From positions 992,001-1,056,000 of the forward strand of contig NZ_CP170339.1 of NCBI RefSeq assembly GCF_042445055.1: 64,000 nt of DNA. Reading direction: 5' to 3'. Shown here piece by piece: positions 7,865-16,479 of the stretch (position 1 is its first letter; every line of letters begins with the position of its first letter). Made by a program: the position numbers and the translations under genes. This DNA is from Falsihalocynthiibacter sp042445055 (GTDB lineage: Bacteria; Pseudomonadota; Alphaproteobacteria; Rhodobacterales; Rhodobacteraceae). The notes below the pieces were generated by a model. The model was not told where the DNA came from, did no database searches, and saw nothing but the letters and a program-made list of their open reading frames with translations.

Positions 7865-8611
7865 TCACACCGCTTCATCAGCCACAAGCCGCATCCCCAG
7901 ATGGGCGGGCGGGGTTCCTGCGGCGCAGCCTCCTCTGGCGGGGTCGCGGATGAGGTAGGACATTGCGGCAATGTGCTCGCCGCCAACGATGAAGGCGGGG
8001 CAGCGATCTGGGGTGATGTCGTCGCCAGCGCCAGCATAGCATTCTTGTGTCCATTCCCAGACGCTACCGTCCAAATCCGCTATGCCTTGGGGCGATTGAG
8101 AGAAACTACCCTGTGGTTTGAGGGCGCGGGGCGCTAGGCCTTCTGTCAGGTATGATGACGCCCATGTCAGGGATGGATCGGTGAAAATCGGATCTGGTGT
8201 TTCAGGGAGAACGGGGGCGGCCATATAGTTCCATTCCTCCGCAGTTGGGAGGCGGAATTTGCGGCCGGAGGCTGCGTTCATCCACGCAACGTATTCCTGC
8301 GCATCGACATAGCTCAGGCCTGTTGCAGGTGTTGTTGAAGGCAACTGATCGGGACGGGCGCGCAGATTAAGTGTGCAGGCGCCTTGTTCGTGGCATTGGT
8401 TCCACTCGGCGACAGTGACCTCGTATCTCTGGACATAGATCGCGTGGCCATCTGGCATAACGATTGGGCGTTCGGCCATCACTGGCATATTATGGAAATC
8501 AGGGGCGCGCTTCATTTGCACGCCCCCGACGATAGCTGCCGCCGAGAGCCCGAGAACCGCGAGACCGATGAAGGTCTTGAGACGATGATTAGACTTCGGG
8601 GCGGCAGACAT
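7865..8611 (-). CDS. nirV: NirV, formylglycine-generating-enzyme-like protein
   Basis: A 248-residue protein of the FGE-sulfatase/SUMF1 fold, the type known as NirV next to copper nitrite reductase genes. One N-terminal membrane or uncleaved signal segment (about residues 12-33) suggests periplasmic exposure. Family segments are GLSYVDAQEYVAWMN, FRLPTAEEWNYMA, GSVWEWTQECY and a C-terminal HLGMRLVADE. Its exact role in denitrification is unsettled; it is not strictly needed in species tested. It follows nirK by 24 bases and is surely in the same transcript. The second ATG (8611) has AAAGGA at the right distance. Confidence 0.85.
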   Translation of the reverse strand: MSAAPKSNHRLKTFIGLAVLGLSAAAIVGGVQMKRAPDFHNMPVMAERPIVMPDGHAIYVQRYEVTVAEWNQCHEQGACTLNLRARPDQLPSTTPATGLSYVDAQEYVAWMNAASGRKFRLPTAEEWNYMAAPVLPETPDPIFTDPSLTWASSYLTEGLAPRALKPQGSFSQSPQGIADLDGSVWEWTQECYAGAGDDITPDRCPAFIVGGEHIAAMSYLIRDPARGGCAAGTPPAHLGMRLVADEAV

Positions 8612-8635
8612 CGTGGTTCCTTTCATTCAAACCAA

Positions 8636-9853
8636 TCAGGTTTCAAACTCGCGTGGGGCGACGACTTGTTCCATCAGTTCGTTGTCCCACTCGCCTTCGA
8701 CGACGACGTGTGCTGTGGCTCCTAGCATGACCCCCTCGATCAGGTTGTGGTTCAAGTAGGCGTACACGCCCGGCTGTTCGAAGGTGTACATCGCCGCAAC
8801 GGCACTCCCGCCGCGCACGAGCCATGTTTCCATGTCTTGAAGCGGAGGATCGGTGAAGGAGGATTCCCAGACATAGCTGCCGTGGCCACCGATAAGGTGC
8901 GGACGCGAGTCCCTGTTGGCTTGGTTGTGAACCATCAAGATAGTTTCGCCGACCTTCGCCTTGATAGCGCCTTCTCCTGTTAGGGCACCGACTGCACCGT
9001 TAAAGACAAGGTGAGTCGGAATGAGGCTGCGCATCGCTTCGAGGCTGTCCGCATAGTCGTCGCCAGCGGCCTCGTAGGAGCGATAGTCGCCGTTTTCGTC
9101 TTTGGGCAGATAGTAGTCCTGCTCGCCGAAATAGGCGATGCTATCATAGCGCAGCGGGTTGCCATCTCTGTCTTTCAAACCGTCACGAGGGAGCACCATA
9201 ATGGCACCATTCATGCCGTGTGTAACGTGATAAGGGATCATGTCGCCGCCAGGTGCGCAGTGGTAGGTGAAGCAGCCCGGTTTTGTAGCTTTCCAGCGAA
9301 GTACACATTCCTCGCCCGGATAGACGTGGGTCAGGCCACCGCCACCAAGGGCACCAGTCGCGGCGTGAAAGTCAATGTTATGCTCCATCATGCTAGAAGT
9401 TGGATTGCGCAGGGTCAGTTCGACCATGTCGCCCTCGTGCACAATAATGAGTGGACCAGGAACAGAGCCGTTGTAGGTTAGTGCCCAGATGCTTGCGCCG
9501 TTGTCTTCATCAACGACCATTAGGCGCTCTTCGGTTTCCATTGTGATCTCGACGATCTTCGGTCCGCCTGTCGCAACCTGTTCGTGCGCAGGCGCGAAGG
9601 GTGGGGCGACGAGCTCTTGTTTAACGCGAGTGTAGCCACTTAGATCGGCTGGCTTTGCGTTAGATGCCGCTTTTTCCTCCGCTGCTGCTTTGTAGAGTCT
9701 CGCAGATGTGGTGTTGATGCCGCGCATTTTAGGTGCGCGTGGTGCCGACATTGCTGCGGCGCCGGTCATTGCCGCTGCTCCTGCGAGTACGCTTCCGCGC
9801 AGTACGTTGCGGCGGCTTGTTTTTGCTAGTCCTGGATTGATAAATTTCGCCAT
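8636..9853 (-). CDS. nirK: Copper-containing nitrite reductase NirK
   Basis: The periplasmic enzyme reducing nitrite to NO, 405 residues. A twin-arginine signal (TSRRNVLRGS, then an Ala-rich hydrophobic stretch) precedes two cupredoxin domains. Type-1 copper ligands are visible as His158, Cys199, His209 and Met214; type-2 ligands His163 and His198, with catalytic Asp161 in the HNIDFH motif; the third type-2 His is expected in the second domain. It lies 65 bases after the pseudoazurin gene, which is its likely electron donor, and before nirV. No TTG-N8-CAA box is visible directly in front, so transcription probably starts upstream of pseudoazurin. RBS GGAGGGAACC precedes the ATG. Confidence 0.97.
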   Translation of the reverse strand: MAKFINPGLAKTSRRNVLRGSVLAGAAAMTGAAAMSAPRAPKMRGINTTSARLYKAAAEEKAASNAKPADLSGYTRVKQELVAPPFAPAHEQVATGGPKIVEITMETEERLMVVDEDNGASIWALTYNGSVPGPLIIVHEGDMVELTLRNPTSSMMEHNIDFHAATGALGGGGLTHVYPGEECVLRWKATKPGCFTYHCAPGGDMIPYHVTHGMNGAIMVLPRDGLKDRDGNPLRYDSIAYFGEQDYYLPKDENGDYRSYEAAGDDYADSLEAMRSLIPTHLVFNGAVGALTGEGAIKAKVGETILMVHNQANRDSRPHLIGGHGSYVWESSFTDPPLQDMETWLVRGGSAVAAMYTFEQPGVYAYLNHNLIEGVMLGATAHVVVEGEWDNELMEQVVAPREFET

Positions 9854-9918
9854 GGTTCCCTCCTTTGGGGATTGCTAGCGGCGGCACGACAACTGCCGCG
9901 CCGCGCAGTGAACGTCAG

Positions 9919-10350
9919 TTAGAGATTGCTAAGCTGCTCTTCAAACCGCTCCTTAGCCTTCTTGGGCACACGCCCTTCGAAGAAATCGTCTGGAACTTCT
10001 GCGTCGCCAACTGCGATGGTCATCACCATGCCCATTGCGAAGTGCGGCTTGCAGATCACGCCATAGATACCTTCTTCGGTTAGGGTGACTTCGAACTCTT
10101 CGTTGATCTTGCCTTTGAATGCTTCTGCGCCTTCGGGCAGCATGCCTTTGTTGATTTCGGCGTTGTGGCCTTTGTCGGCGGCAATGAACTTGATTGTGTC
10201 GCCGGGGGCGGCCTGAACGAAGGACGGTTCAAAAACCATGCGAGCACCGTCGGACCCTTTGTTGAGCATCTGAACTTCGAAAGTCTCGGCAAAGGCCGCG
10301 CCACTCATGAGTGCAGTGATGGCAAGGCTTGCGGCAAATGTGCGGATCAT
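9919..10350 (-). CDS. paz: Pseudoazurin (blue copper electron carrier)
   Basis: A 143-residue periplasmic cupredoxin that passes electrons to NirK. The signal peptide ends after AAFA (residue 21). Copper ligands are His62, Cys100, His103 and Met108, with spacing identical to mature pseudoazurins (40/78/81/86 plus 22). It is the first gene of the paz-nirK-nirV unit, and a TTG-N8-CAA box at 10417-10430 lies about 70 bases before its start, fitting NO- or oxygen-responsive control by the divergent NnrR gene. Confidence 0.95.
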   Translation of the reverse strand: MIRTFAASLAITALMSGAAFAETFEVQMLNKGSDGARMVFEPSFVQAAPGDTIKFIAADKGHNAEINKGMLPEGAEAFKGKINEEFEVTLTEEGIYGVICKPHFAMGMVMTIAVGDAEVPDDFFEGRVPKKAKERFEEQLSNL

Positions 10351-10416
10351 TGTTATTTTCCTCTCTGATCGCGTTATGTGTTGATCATGAGTTTACTGAT
10401 TCTGGCGGGCACGACT

Positions 10417-10430
10417 TTGCGTTGGAACAA
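10417..10430. promoter_or_regulatory. FNR/NnrR-type box between pseudoazurin and nnrR
   Basis: TTG-CGTTGGAA-CAA fits the TTG-N8-CAA pattern of Crp/Fnr-family boxes in denitrifiers. Its centre is about 73 bases before the pseudoazurin start and about 84 before nnrR, so it could serve either or both. Confidence 0.6.
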
Positions 10431-10507
10431 AGAAATGTCGTTTCATTGCGCCCGCATAGCACTGCAATTCTCTGGCCTTAATTTGGTTGTTGTGCCAAAA
10501 AGCGGAT

Positions 10508-11224
10508 ATGAACGAACTGCCATCGCGCAAAACATTCCCGAGGCTTGACGCAAGCCTGCTGACGCACCTTCCGCCGTTTTCCAAACTGGAGCGGAATCAA
10601 ATCCGTGCGATCCTCGATCAGGCGACCTCTCGAAGATACGAGGAGGGCGTTTCGATATTCGAAGAGGGCGCTGCGGCAGAGAGGTTCTTTATGCTGCTTG
10701 ACGGCTATGCGCGCGTGGTTCGCATCACTCCGACGGGCGAGCAGGTAACGGCGCTACATATTCCGACGGGGCAGCTTCTTGGTATTGCAAAGGCCATCGG
10801 CCGTGATACCTATCCCGCCACCGCAATTACAGCGTCTGAGTCTATTGTATTAAGCTGGCCAACTTCGCTTTGGGATAGCTATGTCGCCGACTATGATGGC
10901 TTCGCGACCGAGACTTACAAAACGGTCGGTGCACGGATGGGTGAGTTGAACAACCGCGTTGTCGAAATGGCGACACAGCAGGTCGAACAACGCGTGGCAA
11001 ATGCAATGTTAAGGCTGATCAACCAGACAGGGCGCAAAGTGTCCGATGGGATTGAAATTGACTTCCCGATTACGCGTCAGGACCTTTCGGAATTGACTGG
11101 AACGACCCTTCATACCGCGAGCCGCCTTTTGAGTGCTTGGGAAAAGAAGGGCCTTGTTGAAAGCAAGCGTAAGCGGATCAAGGTTTTGGATCCCCATGCT
11201 TTGGTAGTCCTTAGCCAAGCCTAG
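10508..11224 (+). CDS. nnrR: NnrR/Dnr-type Crp-Fnr regulator
   Basis: A 238-residue Crp/Fnr-family activator with an N-terminal cyclic-nucleotide-binding fold (about 20-130), a long dimerisation helix and a C-terminal HTH (about 165-235, ITRQDLSELTGTTLHTASRLL). It lacks the four-cysteine iron-sulfur ligation of FNR, so an NO-sensing NnrR/Dnr assignment fits better, supported by its place between nirK and nor. It is divergent from paz-nirK-nirV. The ATG at 10508 is the first ATG; two TTG codons precede it in frame. Ribosome site is weak. Confidence 0.85.
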   Translation: MNELPSRKTFPRLDASLLTHLPPFSKLERNQIRAILDQATSRRYEEGVSIFEEGAAAERFFMLLDGYARVVRITPTGEQVTALHIPTGQLLGIAKAIGRDTYPATAITASESIVLSWPTSLWDSYVADYDGFATETYKTVGARMGELNNRVVEMATQQVEQRVANAMLRLINQTGRKVSDGIEIDFPITRQDLSELTGTTLHTASRLLSAWEKKGLVESKRKRIKVLDPHALVVLSQA

Positions 11225-11227
11225 CGC

Positions 11228-11440
11228 TTACTTGATCCCTGCTGCCTGCATTAGTTCGGCGAGAAAAACGTCTTCATCGAGATCGTACTCGCGGCACGCG
11301 TCCACGATCGAATGATAGGGGCTGATAAGGCATCCGACACACAGCATCTTGTGGCGAATAAAGACTGGGATTGTTTCCGGCCATTGCGTCATCAAATCGG
11401 ATAACGGCAGGTCCGGATCGCAAAATCTGGAACGTCGCAT
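11228..11440 (-). CDS. DUF1858 small redox-disulfide protein
   Basis: A 70-residue cytoplasmic protein with the DUF1858 fold, the small domain often associated with hybrid-cluster proteins. It has CVGC in the segment LCVGCLISPYHS, a likely redox or metal-binding pair, and LSDLMTQWPETIPVF at the N-terminus. It converges with nnrR three bases away and is divergent from norC, sharing the region with a TTG-N8-CAA box. Similar small proteins are common beside nir/nor genes, and a role in nitrosative stress is inferred only. The ATG at 11440 follows GAGGAG. Confidence 0.8.
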   Translation of the reverse strand: MRRSRFCDPDLPLSDLMTQWPETIPVFIRHKMLCVGCLISPYHSIVDACREYDLDEDVFLAELMQAAGIK

Positions 11441-11487
11441 GAATTTCTCCTCATGCAAGCAAACTAAAACGTGAATGCATCCGAACG

Positions 11488-11501
11488 TTGTCTTAGCGCA
11501 A
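11488..11501. promoter_or_regulatory. FNR/NnrR-type box upstream of norC
   Basis: TTG-TCTTAGCG-CAA, same pattern as the box at 10417. It is centred about 66 bases before norC and about 54 before the divergent DUF1858 gene, so NO-responsive control of both is likely. Confidence 0.65.
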
Positions 11502-11560
11502 ACTTCGGTCCGGTGCTGGCGGCTAGGCTTTGGTCATCCCGAATTCAAGGAGACCGACCT

Positions 11561-12013
11561 ATGGCGGAATTTCTGACAAAATCGCGGGCGCGAAACATCT
11601 TCTATGGGGGCTCGATTTTCTTTGTCGTGGTCTTTGTGGGGATGACCGTCCATTCACATAAATATGTGGTCGATGTCTCGACCGCAGGCATGCCGCTGAG
11701 CGAAGAAGTCATTCACGGCAAGCACGTATGGGAGAAACACTCCTGCATTAACTGTCATAGCTTGCACGGCGAAGGCGCATATTTCGCGCCCGAAGTGGGC
11801 AACGTGATGACACGTTGGGGCGTTCTGGACAGCCCAGAAGACGCGTTCGAAACCCTGAAGGGCTGGATCGAAGCACAGCCAAGCGGAATCGAAGGGCGCC
11901 GACAAATGCCGAAATATGAGTTGAGCGAAGAAGACCTTCGCGGCCTCTCGGAATTTTTGCGTTGGGCAGATCAGACAGACACTCAGGGCTGGCCGCCCAA
12001 CGATGCCGGTTAA
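11561..12013 (+). CDS. norC: Nitric oxide reductase subunit C (cytochrome c)
   Basis: A 150-residue membrane-anchored c-type cytochrome that feeds electrons to NorB. One transmembrane helix (about 13-32) is followed by the periplasmic heme domain with CINCH (Cys62, Cys65, His66) and an axial Met in RRQMPKY near the C-terminus. Length is normal. The ATG at 11561 follows AAGGAGA; the frame is open further upstream but without a comparable site. First gene of norCBQD, 12 bases before norB. Confidence 0.96.
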   Translation: MAEFLTKSRARNIFYGGSIFFVVVFVGMTVHSHKYVVDVSTAGMPLSEEVIHGKHVWEKHSCINCHSLHGEGAYFAPEVGNVMTRWGVLDSPEDAFETLKGWIEAQPSGIEGRRQMPKYELSEEDLRGLSEFLRWADQTDTQGWPPNDAG

Positions 12014-12025
12014 GGAGGCGACATT

Positions 12026-13375
12026 ATGAAATATCAATCTCAAAAAGTGGCCTACTGGTACATCCTCGCTGCGATGGCGCTGTTTGGTGTACAAGTGCTT
12101 GGCGGGCTCGTGGCGGGCTGGATCTATGTTTCGCCCAATTTCCTTTCCGAGCTTATTCCGTTCAACGTCATCCGTATGATCCACACGAACGCGCTGATTG
12201 TCTGGCTATTGTTGGGCTTCTTTGGCGCGGCGTATTTCCTCATCCCCGAGGAATCAGAACGCGAACTCTGGTCGCCCAAGCTAGCATACCTTCAGCTCAT
12301 CATTCTGCTGGTGGGAACATTGGGCGCGGTCGGAAGCTATCTTGTCGGCATCCACGGAGGGCGCGAATTTCTAGAGCAGCCCCTCTGGGTCAAATTCGGT
12401 ATTCTGGTTGCCGCGCTGATCTTCTTGCTGAACATTTCGATGACCGTGCTGGCAGGCAAGAAAACAGCCATCACAAACGTCTTGCTGCTGGGGTTATGGC
12501 TTTTGTCGCTGCTCTGGGTATTTGCGTTTATCAACCCCGACAACCTGTCGCTTGATAAGATGTACTGGTGGTTCGTCGTGCACCTGTGGGTCGAGGCCAC
12601 ATGGGAGTTGGTCATGGCAGCGATCCTTGCGTTCCTGTTGCTCAAGCTGACTGGTGTGGACCGTGAGGTCGTTGAAAAATGGCTCTATGTTATCGTCGCT
12701 ACTGCGCTTTTCTCGGGTATTCTCGGCACAGGTCACCACTTCTATTGGATCGGACTACCAGAGTATTGGCAGTGGGTGGGCTCTATCTTCTCGACTTTCG
12801 AGGTTATTCCTTTCTTCCTGATGATGTCGTTTGCCTTTGTGATGGTTTGGAAAGGTCGCAAGAACCACCCGAACAAGGCCGCGCTTCTTTGGTCGCTTGG
12901 GTCCAGTACGGTCGCGTTCTTTGGGGCGGGTGTCTGGGGCTTCCTGCACACTTTGCATGGCGTGAATTTCTATAGCCACGGAACCCAAATCACCGCCGCG
13001 CACGGGCACCTTGCGTTTTATGGCGCATATGTGGCCCTGAACCTTGCGCTCTTTAGCTATGCGATGCCGATGTTGCGCGAACGTGCGCCGTATAATCAGG
13101 TGCTCAATATGGTGAGTTTCTGGCTGATGACTGGCGGTATGGCGTTCATGACATTCGTGCTCACCTTCGCTGGCACCATCCAGACACACATGCAGCGCGT
13201 CGTCGGTGACTACTACATGGATGTTCAGGATAGCCTGTCTGTCTTCTATCTGATGCGTTTTGGCGCAGGGGCAGCGGTCGTGATTGGCGCGCTTCTGTTC
13301 ATCTACTCCATGCTGGTTGTGCGAAAAGATGAAGTTATCGCACCCGGCCCAGCTAACCCCGTACCGGGAGAATAA
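12026..13375 (+). CDS. norB: Nitric oxide reductase subunit B
   Basis: The catalytic subunit of cNOR, reducing two NO to N2O in the inner membrane; 449 residues with about 12 transmembrane helices, heme-copper-oxidase superfamily. Conserved histidines are visible in VIRMIHTNALIVWL, VVHLWVEATWE, GTGHHFYWIG and AAHGHLAFYG, the sites for low-spin heme, heme b3 and FeB. The Glu-rich WVEATWELVMAA is the cNOR signature. Preceded by an AAGGAGG site and followed by norQ after three bases. Confidence 0.97.
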   Translation: MKYQSQKVAYWYILAAMALFGVQVLGGLVAGWIYVSPNFLSELIPFNVIRMIHTNALIVWLLLGFFGAAYFLIPEESERELWSPKLAYLQLIILLVGTLGAVGSYLVGIHGGREFLEQPLWVKFGILVAALIFLLNISMTVLAGKKTAITNVLLLGLWLLSLLWVFAFINPDNLSLDKMYWWFVVHLWVEATWELVMAAILAFLLLKLTGVDREVVEKWLYVIVATALFSGILGTGHHFYWIGLPEYWQWVGSIFSTFEVIPFFLMMSFAFVMVWKGRKNHPNKAALLWSLGSSTVAFFGAGVWGFLHTLHGVNFYSHGTQITAAHGHLAFYGAYVALNLALFSYAMPMLRERAPYNQVLNMVSFWLMTGGMAFMTFVLTFAGTIQTHMQRVVGDYYMDVQDSLSVFYLMRFGAGAAVVIGALLFIYSMLVVRKDEVIAPGPANPVPGE

Positions 13376-13378
13376 GAT

Positions 13379-14173
13379 ATGAATATGCAAAACACTCCAA
13401 CCTTGCCATTCTATCAACCTACAGGTCAGGAATGCGATCTGTTCGAGACGGCCTATAATAACGGTTTGCCCCTTCTTTTGAAGGGGCCGACCGGCTGCGG
13501 CAAAACCCGCTTTGTGGAGCATATGGCCGCAAAAATGGGCAAGCCGCTTTATACCGTGGCCTGTCACGATGACCTTTCGGCGGCCGATCTTATCGGGCGT
13601 TATCTGTTGAAAGGCGGAGAGACGGTCTGGGTCGATGGGCCGCTCACCCGCGCAGTGCGCGAGGGCGGGATCTGTTACCTTGATGAGGTCGTGGAGGCGC
13701 GCAAAGATGTGACCGTTGTATTGCATCCGCTGACCGATACGCGCCGCACACTCATGATCGACCGAACCGGCGAAGAATTGGTCGCGCCAGCGGGATTCAT
13801 GCTGGTGGCGTCCTACAACCCCGGCTACCAGAACGTGCTAAAGCGGTTGAAGCCATCCACGCGGCAACGCTTCCTCTCGGTTTCGTTTGATTTCCCAGAT
13901 CCAGAGACCGAGATCGAAGTGGTTGCCAGCGAAAGCCGACTGGAAAAGGGCCGCGTGGCACCATTGGTGCGTCTCGCAGGGCAAATTCGCCGACTGTCGG
14001 GCATGGACCTTGAGGAGGGGGTATCAACCCGTCTGCTGATTTATGCAGCAACATTGATGGCGGGTGGTATGCGCGTTGATCAAGCTCTTGAGGCCGCCGT
14101 AATCGAGCCGCTGAGTGACGAACCTGATGTTCAACAAGCGCTGCGCGATCTCGTCGCTACAATCTACGGATAA
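13379..14173 (+). CDS. norQ: NorQ, MoxR/CbbQ-type AAA+ ATPase
   Basis: A 264-residue cytoplasmic AAA+ chaperone needed to activate NO reductase, thought to insert non-heme iron with NorD. Walker A is GPTGCGKT (36-43) and Walker B CYLDE (99-103). The C-terminal part matches the CbbQ/NirQ/NorQ family (DLEEGVSTRLLIYAATLM). Starts three bases after norB; norD follows after five bases. Confidence 0.95.
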   Translation: MNMQNTPTLPFYQPTGQECDLFETAYNNGLPLLLKGPTGCGKTRFVEHMAAKMGKPLYTVACHDDLSAADLIGRYLLKGGETVWVDGPLTRAVREGGICYLDEVVEARKDVTVVLHPLTDTRRTLMIDRTGEELVAPAGFMLVASYNPGYQNVLKRLKPSTRQRFLSVSFDFPDPETEIEVVASESRLEKGRVAPLVRLAGQIRRLSGMDLEEGVSTRLLIYAATLMAGGMRVDQALEAAVIEPLSDEPDVQQALRDLVATIYG

Positions 14174-14178
14174 TTCCA

Positions 14179-16062
14179 ATGCATCTACTTGATCTCATGG
14201 AGCCCGAAGAAACCGTTGGCAACCTGTGGCATGATGTGGCGCAAGGGATCGGTGCCGCCGTGAGTTATCCCGAAGCGGCTATCTCGCTTGCTTCGGTTAG
14301 ACCCAGCCTTGCGGTGCTTTTTCGCGCGCTTGGTGGGGCGCCGGGCGTTGAGCTTACCGAAGCAGCAGCGACGCTGGTTCAGCACCGACAACCGATGCGG
14401 CGTAAGTTGGGCGCTGATCGAGATCGGCAATGGGTTGCGCGCTTTGATGGTGAGCGGCTTGCACTTCCACCTTTCATTATGGCGTTTCCTGATGCGGCGC
14501 TGAACCGCGCGGCGTATTTTTGGCTTACGTCTTTGGCTGCCTTGGCGGACGTTTCCAACATCGATTTGGACTGCGACGGGCCAGCACAAGACTATGCGCA
14601 AATACGCGCAAATGCGGCGGCAACAAAGGCGGCCTATGCCGCGTGCCCAGGCTTGCAAAATGCCTATGAGCAACTGGCGTGCCTCTGCGTAGAGGCGCGA
14701 ATAGACACCTTTCGTCCCAAACAAGAGGCCGCAATAGAGGCTGCCATACGCGATCAGCTTCGGGGTGCCGCCAAGGCGCTCATAGTTGAGGATACGCCGT
14801 GCGGCTATATGCCGTCGGCGCCCGTTCCGATCTGGCTCCGCTTTGCCCAACGCGGCTCTGGCGCTGCAGCAGGAGAAGAGGCGGCTGAAACCGAAGCCCC
14901 GCCTCCAAACGCTGCGCAGAGCAATCGCAAGATAGGCAATCGCAAAGATCAGGATCAGCACAACCGCAAGGACAGCATCATTATCCACCGATTTGAATCG
15001 ATCCTATCGTGGGTCGAATCCCTAAATCTCAACCGAAGCGTGGATGACGACGATGACGAGAACGCACAGAAGGCGGCGGACGATCAGGACGAAATCACAT
15101 TGAGCAAACAAGACCGTAAGGCGGCAACACGTCTGCGTCTGCATCTGGATTTATCGCCATCCGACGCCGATCATGAAGCGCTGGCGGGTGAGTACACCTA
15201 TCCGGAATGGAATCACCGCAGCCGCGCTTATATGCCCGACCATTGCCGCGTTCTCGACGCCCCCGCACAGCCGAATGATACCGTTTTTGCACCAGATGAG
15301 CGGCGGATGCGCGAAGTGCGGCGTCAGTTCGAAGCGTTGCGCCCTCGCCGTATCCTACAGCCAAGGCAGGTCGATGGAAGCGAACTTGATCTCGACGCGC
15401 TCCTCACCGCGCGCGCCGATTTGGCGGCAACGGGGCGTGGATCGGATCGGATCTGGCAGTCGGCGCGTCAAACCGAGCGGGACCTCTCAGTGGCATTCCT
15501 CATCGACACGTCGCGCTCAACAGAAGCCGCAATTGGGGATACCTCCGTCATCGAAGTTGCGCGCGAAGCGATGGCGGGGCTGGCGGGAGGCATAGATGCG
15601 GCCGGTGATAGAATGGGCATTTGGGGGTTTTCGTCGCTAAGGCGCGATCGCGTATTCCTGACCCGATGCAAAGACTTTGCAAGTCCGATGTCCTCTGAAA
15701 TCACGGCAAGCATCGGTGCACTTAAGCCGGGGCACTATACCCGTCTTGGCGCTGCGATCCGGCATGTGAGCGCACAACTCGCCGAAGAACCAAGCGCGCG
15801 CAAACTGTTGATTGTTTTGACTGATGGCAAGCCGAACGATCTGGACCATTACGAAGGTCAGCACGGCATCGAAGACAGTCACATGGCCGTGCGCGAAGCC
15901 CGCAATGCAGGCCAAAGCCTATACGGGATCATCATCGACGAAGACGGGCAGGACTGGTTCGCTCGCATTTTCGGGCATGGCGGATTTACGCTTCTGCCAA
16001 ATCCGGAGCGGCTGACCAAGGCTTTGCCGGAAATTTATCGCACTCTAACACAGGAGACCTGA
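14179..16062 (+). CDS. norD: NorD, von Willebrand A domain protein
   Basis: A 627-residue partner of NorQ. The C-terminal third is a VWA domain with a complete MIDAS start, DTSRS at about residue 441, followed by LTDGKPND near 555. The middle (about 230-310) is charged, with a run of aspartates, and probably disordered. NorD-NorQ pairs act in metal loading of NorB. Length fits the family. Immediately followed by two small membrane protein genes, with one base separating the first. Confidence 0.94.
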   Translation: MHLLDLMEPEETVGNLWHDVAQGIGAAVSYPEAAISLASVRPSLAVLFRALGGAPGVELTEAAATLVQHRQPMRRKLGADRDRQWVARFDGERLALPPFIMAFPDAALNRAAYFWLTSLAALADVSNIDLDCDGPAQDYAQIRANAAATKAAYAACPGLQNAYEQLACLCVEARIDTFRPKQEAAIEAAIRDQLRGAAKALIVEDTPCGYMPSAPVPIWLRFAQRGSGAAAGEEAAETEAPPPNAAQSNRKIGNRKDQDQHNRKDSIIIHRFESILSWVESLNLNRSVDDDDDENAQKAADDQDEITLSKQDRKAATRLRLHLDLSPSDADHEALAGEYTYPEWNHRSRAYMPDHCRVLDAPAQPNDTVFAPDERRMREVRRQFEALRPRRILQPRQVDGSELDLDALLTARADLAATGRGSDRIWQSARQTERDLSVAFLIDTSRSTEAAIGDTSVIEVAREAMAGLAGGIDAAGDRMGIWGFSSLRRDRVFLTRCKDFASPMSSEITASIGALKPGHYTRLGAAIRHVSAQLAEEPSARKLLIVLTDGKPNDLDHYEGQHGIEDSHMAVREARNAGQSLYGIIIDEDGQDWFARIFGHGGFTLLPNPERLTKALPEIYRTLTQET

Positions 16063-16063
16063 T

Positions 16064-16246
16064 ATGCGCATTTTCCTTTCTTTCGTAGCCATCCAGTTCA
16101 TACTTGGCACCGTGGCGATTGCGGATGGTTTCGAGCGCCCAATCCCCCAAGCCCAATCTGCGACGGCTGAATTCTGGTATGCCTTGGCGTGCGTCGCGCT
16201 CGTGATAGCGATGATCGCGGTTCAACGATTGGTTGCGCGGCGATGA
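16064..16246 (+). CDS. Small membrane protein of the nor operon (NorF-like?)
   Basis: A 60-residue protein with a hydrophobic N-terminus (signal or first helix, residues about 3-20) and a second hydrophobic helix (about 38-55). It begins one base after norD and overlaps the next gene by four bases, so it is part of the nor transcript. Size and position resemble NorF of other denitrifiers, but sequence similarity is too weak to claim the name. No catalytic motif is visible. Confidence 0.7.
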   Translation: MRIFLSFVAIQFILGTVAIADGFERPIPQAQSATAEFWYALACVALVIAMIAVQRLVARR

Positions 16247-16479
16247 CGCGGGCAGGCTGGTCCACTTGGCAAATCGCCATGGCTCTTTATCCGTTTGGAG
16301 CGGGTGCGGCGGCGGTAAATGTGTTCTTTGCCTCGCTGATCTTTAGTTGGGTCGGTGGGCCTGTTGCCTCGACCGCATGGTCAATTGGGCTTGGGTGTCT
16401 AATTGGAGCGCCCGCGACGTGGTATTTTGCAAGGCATATCCGTCACCTGATGGATGTCGCCGATCAAGGGAGCAACTAA
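16243..16479 (+). CDS. Small two-helix membrane protein of the nor operon
   Basis: A 78-residue protein with two hydrophobic helices (about 9-34 and 38-60) and a short charged C-terminus. The ATG at 16243 overlaps the stop of the previous gene, and its own TAA overlaps the ATG of nnrS, so it is tightly coupled on both sides. It is not recognised as a named family. Place and coupling imply a role in NO reductase assembly or in NnrS function. Confidence 0.7.
   Translation: MTRAGWSTWQIAMALYPFGAGAAAVNVFFASLIFSWVGGPVASTAWSIGLGCLIGAPATWYFARHIRHLMDVADQGSN

Noticed and set aside
10489..10506. TTTGG-N8-CCAAA inverted repeat just before nnrR
   Set aside because: Half-site spacing does not fit TTG-N8-CAA; may be chance in the leader.
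12755..13726. Open frame antisense to norB/norQ
   Set aside because: No recognisable domain; norB and norQ are certain.
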